Assembly: GCA_947646735.1 (NCBI GenBank) | Contig: CANTFK010000416.1 | Span: 1-59,687 of the forward strand | DNA length: 59,687 nt | Reading direction: 5' to 3' | DNA from: Peronospora farinosa | Taxonomy: Eukaryota; Oomycota; Peronosporomycetes; Peronosporales; Peronosporaceae | Shown: positions 52,849-59,687 of the stretch, piece by piece | How the letters are laid out: each line of letters begins with the position of its first letter | Position numbering within the stretch: the stretch's first letter is position 1 | Notes under the pieces: generated by a model | Database searches by the model: none | What the model saw: the letters and a program-made list of their open reading frames with translations, nothing else | What the model was told of the DNA's origin: nothing | Program-made: the position numbers and the translations under genes

Positions 52849-53065
52849 GATAATTGGTCAATAGAAATCGTTTTTTTTTAGAAATTGAGGGGACCCATAG
52901 AAATGACTCGTAAATGTTAAGAAAAAACACTTGCAATCGATTTGACTTGTAATTTAGAAATGGCTACACAAAGGAACACAAGCTGAGCGAGTGACAAAAA
53001 GCAACCTTTTAGTCTACAACCCTAACCAGCGAACAAAAACGAAACTGCCTGAGTTTTGCGAGTTG
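52849..53065. other. Upstream region of GAA1
   Basis: About 220 bp between the GAA1 start and the hAT element, expected to hold the GAA1 promoter. No good initiator match was identified. Confidence 0.4.
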
Positions 53066-53073
53066 CCCATTAC

Positions 53074-54196
53074 TAAAGGTGGTACCCATGAGTCTGGGTT
53101 GGGTAATTGCGTTTACCCACGACTCAGACTCATTCAAATTTCATTACCCACGACTTGGACTCATACCCGCGGGTAATTACCCATGTTACCCGCGCAATAA
53201 ACATGCGGACTATTAAAAAATATGAAAGGGAGAAAAGCATAATGAAAATTGGTAATAAAAGTATCCACACTCTACGTCTCCCACTGGAAAACTCAAGCGA
53301 GCTGACAAAGGAAAACACTAGTCCCTTGCCGACAAAAAAAACGTGACCCTGTGTCATTATCCAATCCTTGAGGCACAGAAGCCTCTCCAAGCTTTTAGGG
53401 GAAAGCGAAGTTCTGTTCTACCTGTAAGTATTTCTACCTTGAGAGAAACCTCTCTCAGACGGAGTTGAAGACGCGGGGATGGCCAGATAAAATCTTGCCA
53501 TTCTTGCAAGTGTTGGGAATTGCAGCTGATGCAGTGCTCACCACTCCAATGGCAATTAGTGTATGTGAACAGGCGAAAGAGCAAAATAAGTTTGAGCTTT
53601 TTCCTCGACTTTGCTCACTGCGATCTGTAGAACTCTGCCTTCAGCAAATGCGAAGACGTGTGGCTTCATGTCGTCATCGCTCTTGTCGTTACAAATGTTG
53701 ACAGGTGGCGGAGGCGGAATTTCTTCTTATGACTTCTGATGACTGTATGCTGCACCCACAAAAAGCAACTCAATATGCTTGTGGGCTATGGCCAAGAGCC
53801 CAAAATTGCTTTGGCCCTTCGTCGAGGTTTTTGAACCAGCTAATATTCCATCTTGGATCTAACACCGTTGCAAAGAAGTTTGCATCTTGTTTAAACGCCA
53901 GCTTGATATATATTTCTTGAGTTTGCTTAGCATGGCCTGCGCCACCGGCTCCAGTTGCTTTGCATCATATGTGCGGTAGACTTTCATCAAAAAAGGCGTA
54001 ATGAGTCATTAATACATTAAACAGTTTTAGAAATTAATACGAGTAGGTGTGTCTGATGTATGTCCCAAAAATTTGGTACATTTACCCATGGGTACCCATG
54101 GGTAAGTTGGTTAATTGAGGCCAATTACCCATACCCAAAATATGAGTCTGGGTACGGGTAATTACCCACTGAGTCTGAGTCTGGGTACCACCTCTA
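53074..54196. mobile_element. hAT-type DNA transposon derivative, probably non-autonomous
   Basis: A 1123-bp unit with terminal inverted repeats TAAAGGTGGTACCCA (left) and TAGAGGTGGTACCCA (right, reverse complement), flanked by a perfect 8-bp duplication CCCATTAC (53066-53073 and 54197-54204), the hallmark of hAT insertion. Both ends carry many GGGTA/TACCC repeats (53090-53195 and 54080-54195), as is common in subterminal regions of hAT elements. Internal frames are all short (under 90 codons) and none keeps a clear transposase domain, so it is a deletion derivative. It lies about 220 bp upstream of GAA1. Confidence 0.8.
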
Positions 54197-54204
54197 CCCA
54201 TTAC

Positions 54205-56778
54205 CCATTTTTATAAGTCAACAACCCATTTCTAAAGACAAGAAACAGCATGTCTCACGTTCTCAGATTGAAATTCAGTGTCAGGAATTTCATTCGAAAT
54301 TTCTGGGAATGCAAATGTTGCCTCAGGGTAAACAGACGGTCATGCAAAAGCTGTGTCCGTCGGGTTTTGTCACTAAAGTTTCCGAAATGAGTGACGTCCA
54401 GCCGTAAAAAAATACAGTGGTTTTGTATAGAAACGTCGATAATGAGTCACGTTATGACAAATTTTTTTCATCAAAAAGACATGGTCAATGGATATGAAGT
54501 AATGAATTTTCAATGGTTCGGACAAACTCAATGACATGACGAGTCACCGTTATTAGTGAGATTAAAAGGAATGAAGAAAGGAGACGAGAACTTGAAATTT
54601 CATGCGTCTTATGACAATGCACATGAGAAAAAGAAGAAACCGTTGCTACCCATCCCCATCGGTATCTTCAGGTATTGAAAGGTTCTTGTGACAACTTGAC
54701 GTTTTAGGTGGATGGACCTTGCTCAGTTCAGTTGATTCCTGTTTGATGTTTTGCATAGGGCCCTTATATCTATTGTGGTCGGCTCAAGTATCTTGGTGAT
54801 CGAGTGGCGTTGAGACCGGTGGAGTTTCGATGGCAATTGCTAGATTTGGACTTGCTACAGTGGGAGCCAATTTGCGCTTTACTACATATCGACGGCATCT
54901 AATTGTTCCGCTCTACGAAGCATGAGTGAGTTTAATTGTCTGTGTGAAAAGGACAATTACACAATCTTTTCGATGGCTGTGCGCTCTGTGATGCAGGTCA
55001 ATGATTCTTGAAGTGCATCCAGACAATTACATGTTCCTGTAATCCATTTTATCGCGCTTACCAAGCTTTTGATGGAAATAATCGTGGGCGTTATACCGTC
55101 GCTCAAGATCTGCAAGAGATAGATGGGGACAGCTTTAGCCACGCTCAGCAATGCGGTTCCATGTACCGATGCCACAAGATATGAAGCGTATGGGTGGCTG
55201 GTATGTTCCAGTTTCCGCATCGATACAATCGAGACCATCAAGGCGTATGTGAACCTAAAAACGGACTACCTACTGTACCACAGCGTAGACTCGGCGCTGG
55301 CGCTCAGCCTACGCGAAGTAGAGGGAACTTGGCGCTGTTGCACGGATCGGTGGACAAGGGTGATATCGGTTTCGTTCCACTAGCTGACCTGCGCGCTTTG
55401 CTGCAATAGAATTGACTGAAAAAGAAAAGGTTTATTCCACTGCAACACTCGATGACAGCTTCTTCTAACAGCGTGGTAGCATCGAAGAGCTGATTGTCGG
55501 GTAGAATCGCGGTTGGTGAAGCTTTCAACATGTGCGTCGAAGCGTGGCATCAGCTGGCTGCCCGGCTTGGACAGAGGAAACTCATCGCCATTTTAATCAT
55601 TACAAGAACCACTGATCATGGCGGCCGTCAATGGCACGGGAGTTGTCAGGGCAGTGCTGCAGCACGTGTGGCAACATCACATCATGGTTGCAGCACAGGT
55701 GGCGAGACGTCTAGTCGCTGCATTTTATTCCGGCGCCGAAGCGTTGGAGTTGTTACCAGATCCACGCTCGGCGGTAGCGCGAAGCGGGATTCTGTGTACC
55801 GCCGCGCCACACGAAAGAGCAGCCAGCACCACCAAAGGCGCGCACCATATCACGCTGTATAGTAAGCGTTATTCGCGGTCGGGGCTCCGTCAGCTTGATG
55901 TGCTGAGCTAGCGCGTAATGTCTTTATGGCTGAGCGCGGGTGCCATAAGCCGTAGCATCGTCTCTACTTTCATTCCAACCTCGATGTGGGTCATCTCTAT
56001 TGAGCGGCAAAGGGTCTATATGTCGGGACCGATGTCGCCCGATTTGTACTTCTGGCAAGCGTACGGCGACAAGTCGACACGGGGTTCGATTGGAGCTGGA
56101 GAGCGTCTGCTACGCAGCCATAGCAGTTGCCAGGGTCGAGGACGAAGTGCATCAGACACCTGCCGACCAGCTCCTGTGCGACATCGCGGACGAACTTGTC
56201 CGGCGAATGTAGCATCTGTCAGCCGTGGCTGGTCCGCTTGTGAGCTCGGATCTGCCCTTGTCATACCCTTTGTGATGGCTCAGGCACTTCGCGTTAGGGC
56301 TGGTAGTATCACTTCTACGCCGCCTAATACGCTAGAAATTGCTCGACTCGGTACGCTATCTTGTGTATAATGATACATTGACTGCAGACAAGAGACTATT
56401 TAGGTTTATTCTCGATGCACATGGATGCAGCATCTTATTTAATCTCCTTACTATTCGGTCGGAAGTACATGTACTAATTGTAAATGTATGCAGCTTCTAA
56501 TAGCTTTTCAATTGCCTTGAAAAATAATACAGCCGTGAAGTTGGGTGACCATCCACTGTTCACCTTGACACTACTACAGAACAATATACCAACAAGACTC
56601 AATGACGTCGGAAACGTGTTAAAATTATTGATAGGTCCCTATGATGACTGGTCAAGGCTTGTGAAGCAGCGAACCCACCAAAGTTCTCCGATGTCCGAAG
56701 ACTATGCGCACAAATCGGAATCAGCAGCTTCACTGGGACTAGCGACCTGTTGCCCATGTAGTCCCGAATGATCTCCAC
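54205..56778. other. Gene-poor region with broken, GC-richer reading frames
   Basis: 54205-54950 shows nothing. From about 54957 to 56370, base composition rises in GC, and protein-like stretches appear in shifting frames (for example 55194-55409, 55618-55911 and 56000-56212 on the plus strand) without starts, splice sites or a recognisable family. This pattern fits one or more decayed genes. 56371-56778 is AT-rich with no feature seen. Confidence 0.4.
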
Positions 56779-57806
56779 CTACGGATTCTTTGGAAGATAT
56801 TCATCTGCAGCATTTTTTAGCGCACTTCCATACACCGTATCAGACTTCGGTCCTGACTCCACTTCGTGACGCACAATATCGTCCAATGTGCCGTCCAAAG
56901 TCCAGACCTCCAGCTGTAATTTTTTTATTTCTTCTTCGAAAAGCGAGGTGACATCAGTTTTTTTCTTGTCCAACAGCTTCTCCCTAAACGACCTTAAATG
57001 TTTCCCCACTATTAAGTACATCGATGCTTTAAATGTCTCAGGTACCATAGAATTGTAGTAGGTATAGTATCTCTCCCAAAAGGGGAATAGTTGGTTGTCG
57101 AAGAGGGTGTCTTCGGCCTTGTGAAGCCTAAACTGAGTAAAAATAGCATCAGGCGTTTTATTTTCATCAAGCCAGAGTTTGTCAATTTCGGATTCCACTC
57201 GCAACGCGACTTTGTCTTCTGGGGCCCTGGTCACAGCGACCACCAGATCGTCGATAGTATAAAACTTATGCAGTTCATAAAGCAAGCCAGCGTTAAATTT
57301 ATCCACGTACTGGACCCAATCGGCCAGCAATGGATGTCGGAAAAGATTGTCTCCTGCTAACTTAAGCCTATGGTTGTAGAATAAATTCTGGAGGTTTTCA
57401 CTCGATTCAGCAAGGCGATTGTTCAATTGTTTACGGATCATGGGCAGCGCGTTCTGTTCATACCTGGAAAGAATGGCTCGAAGCGCGAGTTTACCATTCT
57501 GGTCTGCTTCCAAGTTAACCCTCTCATTGGGATGAATCGTGTCTTGGGCACCCGCCGTTATATCGTGTGGCCTCAATTCGCTAAAAGTTGTAGGAAATTT
57601 GCTCTTTGAAATATAGGCTTCTACGCCAAAGTTGACCTTCATCCTTTCTTCTTCGTCTTCGTCGTGTGTGCGCTCTTGAACCCTCAAGTGTTTCCGGATC
57701 CCAACTTGACCATCTGTGGTGACGACGTCCGACGGCTCTATACGTGCTCCAACATCGACTGGACGGGTCGCAACAGCCAATAATATGGGACACAGGGAAG
57801 GCGCAT
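56779..57806 (-). CDS. RXLR-EER-class secreted effector with LWY repeats, frame broken in the signal peptide
   Basis: The body (57780 to 56779, 333 codons) is intact. A KHLR motif preceded by Arg (a degenerate RXLR) is followed about 10 residues later by an acidic DEDEEER (the EER motif). At least two LWY-type modules follow, marked by repeated patterns of an L-x-L helix, AGDNLF or AEDTLF, a Trp, and a terminal Y-x-x-x-(F/Y)-N. Such proteins are secreted by oomycetes and act inside plant cells. The only plausible start (57806) begins a hydrophobic signal-peptide-like stretch, but it is one base out of frame with the body: the interval is 1028 nt, not a multiple of three. As read, the protein would not be secreted. 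This may be an effector pseudogene, an inactive allele or a sequencing error. No restored form is given. Confidence 0.75.
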
Positions 57807-57850
57807 GGTTTGGTTGGGTAGACGTGCTTGAGTTGGGGTCTAGCGACCGA

Positions 57851-57866
57851 GTTCAATAATGAGAAG
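57851..57866 (-). promoter_or_regulatory. Initiator-like element upstream of the effector
   Basis: Minus-strand TTCTCATTATTGAACTC keeps the CTCATT core of the oomycete initiator, about 45-60 nt before the start at 57806. The match to the full consensus is partial (about 10 of 16). Confidence 0.35.
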
Positions 57867-57990
57867 GGGGAACTGTGAAGTGACTGGAGTGGAGGTGCCC
57901 CCCCCAGTTCTATCGTAGATACGGTACATTATCCGTCGTTTTGGTAGAGAGAGACAGGGAAAAGAAAGACGCTGTTTCTTAACATGTGTG

Positions 57991-58665
57991 CTATATACGG
58001 GGATTGTTGCGGTACATTGTAATCCTGGTTAGCAACGCCGGTACTTGTTCAAGCCCCGGCTCTCGAGTTTGTCTGGCTATGGCACGTTGACACAGCATCA
58101 GACGGATTCCTTGTACTTTTGTGTCATTCGCTGGCACTCTCGTTTCGCAACGGATCGAAATTGTCTCATGCTGGGGATCCCACAATTCATGAACGCTATC
58201 GGTGATGGCCACGTTCGCTTGTTGGAACGTCACTCATTTTCGATGTATCCATAAGCTAATGATGCAAACGCTGCTCTGAATGTGCCATATGCGTTTCCAC
58301 ACAGCTGCGTATGCGACCACCTCGTCTGGGTGGCGTCGGGTTAGCTGTTCCTCGATCACCATGGGTAGTCCTGGTGCGCACTCTGCTTGCACTGTTAGCC
58401 GAAAAGGTCCAATCTCCTGATCAGTGGCATACGGTACGCGGTAACGCTCTTTCCTATGAACACATAAATTGATGGGCGTATACTGTAAAGCTGCTGTCTG
58501 CTACGCACCTTCACCGTGCTGACTTTCTAGCGTTCTCGACGCTTGTTGCAAGCCGAGTCGCTGTCGCCAGTCACCGTTATACGTTGTGAACACGCACAGC
58601 CCAGTTTGCAGGTGTGAGCTCTCCTGTTCCACTTGCGTAGTATAAGTACCGCACTGTATTTCCAT
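57991..58665 (-). pseudogene. Small two-exon gene of unknown function with an in-frame TGA
   Basis: Exon 1 is 58509-58665 (ATG, MEIQCGTYTTQVEQESSHLQ). A 60-nt intron with a GTGCGT donor and a less usual AAAG acceptor (58449-58508) leads to exon 2 from 58448. The frame reads well through YRVPYATDQEIGPFRLTVQA and LPMVIEEQLTRRHPDEVVAY, meets a TGA at 58234-58236 after 123 codons, and stays open in the same frame to 57991 (ETRVPANDTKVQGIRLMLCQ), about 204 codons in all. The protein is either 123 aa or a nonsense-damaged longer one. The last segment faintly recalls arrestin C-domain strands, but I do not claim that family. Confidence 0.4.
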
Positions 58666-59687
58666 GCCGCAATACTAGTATCCCGTGAAGATCTTTCATG
58701 TCCACGGCTGTGTTTGAAAAGATGATTTTACTTTGATATCGGTTGTACCTTCAGCCTGACATCCGTCCAAATTGTTCTTGTGTCTAAGACAGGAGAACAT
58801 TTATCATTCATTTTGAGCTAAACTAGCAACAGCTCAAAAAGTAGGAGGAGATCAGAGATACTTCAAATTGAACTCGTTCATAACGATCGTATAAAAATGC
58901 GCTGTATCATGCAAAGCTTTGACTCTGTTCTTCGAGCGACAACAATTGCACGTCGCAGATATCAGCCAGGCCGCCTGCGCCATGCAAGACAATTGGTCAA
59001 AGGCGTGCGAACCTACTACTAATCTATTGGTGCCGTAACAGTAGGCTACGTTGTTGGTTGTGTTGGAATGTGTCGGGCATACTCTTTGAAAACTTCGGTT
59101 TGACCTGGACCGCCTGCAACTAAGGATAGCCATAGATAAGAAAGCTTATGCCCGACAGGCTGCTTTCGATCAACATTTCTAAGGGAAAAAATTAAAATAA
59201 GTGTATAGCTCAGTCCCGATCAAAGTGGTTGTCTACTGTAGAAAAACACTACATGTTTTGCTGCTGTCGCCTTGTGCATCCAACACTTACGACAGGCTAC
59301 AGAGTGGTTGTTAAGACGGACGCATCTTCGAGCAAATGTAGGCCTCTCTTGTCTTTTCTTGCTTCTGCAAGCAAGGAATACTAAATATACAAATATGCGT
59401 GGCTCATGAATTTGACATCATTGCCTGCCATGGCTTCAAACGAAACAGGCAGGAGTTGATTCAGCTTCGATGGATCGCTGGAACTGTATTTAACACACTG
59501 TTTTACTTCTCGGATGTCTCAGACGGGTTTCGATAAGTCTGATTGCATTGGACTTTAATCAAGAGATGACTCGAGAAGAGTAACGAATTGGCAGATGGTA
59601 ACGTCGTTGTCATTGGAATTGAACGTTTCCGTACCCCTGAGGTGTTGTTCCAGCCGCCGTCACTCATTAGTGAAGAAGCATCGGCTA
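58666..59687. other. Terminal intergenic region
   Basis: No supported gene. A minus-strand frame at 58852-59133 (93 codons) has no domain or start context that I can defend. No RNA gene or element end was detected. Confidence 0.45.

Noticed and set aside
55494..56370. Plus-strand frames of 97-150 codons in the GC-rich region
   Set aside because: No single frame carries conserved features. They look like pieces of decayed sequence, so they are noted only as a gap region.
1..59687. CRISPR arrays, rRNA genes and functional tRNA genes
   Set aside because: No spaced direct repeats, rRNA-like sequence or complete cloverleaf was seen. The only tRNA-like sequence is the degraded one in Gypsy A.

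Overview
This window comes from a eukaryote and fits an oomycete of the Peronosporaceae (Phytophthora or downy-mildew type). The evidence is short GT-AG introns (about 60-130 nt), oomycete initiator-like promoter elements of the CTCATT...CA type just upstream of ATGs, a secreted effector with an RXLR-like/EER leader and LWY repeats, RGS-RapGAP and RING-Tubby domain fusions, and Ty1/copia and Ty3/gypsy retroelements. The DNA is moderately AT-rich. No CRISPR, operon or bacterial feature was seen. The species cannot be named from sequence alone.

Layout. 1-18.7 kb holds mostly intact host genes on the plus strand: a small PX-like protein (2.4 kb), a 2115-aa protein with an RGS domain and a C-terminal Rap/Ran-GAP domain (6.1-12.5 kb), a mucin-like single-pass membrane protein (13.1-14.9 kb) and a PKA-type catalytic subunit (15.5-16.6 kb). 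18.7-44.7 kb is an Argonaute locus: two nearly identical AGO genes face each other tail to tail. The left copy (plus) is broken by one extra C; the right copy (minus) is an intact 928-aa slicer-type AGO. The about 1.1 kb that once separated their stop codons was invaded by a Ty1/copia element (21934-41225, 260-bp LTRs, target duplication GCTAG). Two related Ty3/gypsy elements then entered that copia: Gypsy A (24490-31618, 318-bp LTRs, duplication GCGTC) and Gypsy B (32448-39920, 342-bp LTRs, duplication ATCCA). All three are oriented on the minus strand. Removing both gypsies leaves a copia of about 4.7 kb.

44.7-52.9 kb returns to host genes: a four-exon sucrase/ferredoxin-like (Apd1/Aim32-type) [2Fe-2S] protein, an unidentified minus-strand ORF pair, a RING plus Tubby fusion, and a five-exon GPI-transamidase subunit GAA1. 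53.1-54.2 kb is a 1.1-kb hAT-type element with an 8-bp target duplication. 54.2-59.7 kb is gene-poor and contains broken reading frames, an effector gene whose signal peptide is out of frame with its body, and a small two-exon gene with an in-frame stop.

The most interesting points are these. (i) Both gypsy elements carry, between the end of pol and the 3' LTR, an antisense reading frame with a shared LIPW[ST]LY motif and a coiled coil; in Gypsy B it also has an RS-rich stretch. (ii) Retroelements are nested exactly between two convergent copies of a gene of the silencing machinery. (iii) There are unusual fusions, RGS-RapGAP and RING-Tubby. (iv) Variable EQG[FL]P repeats lie in the protease-RT linker of both gypsies.
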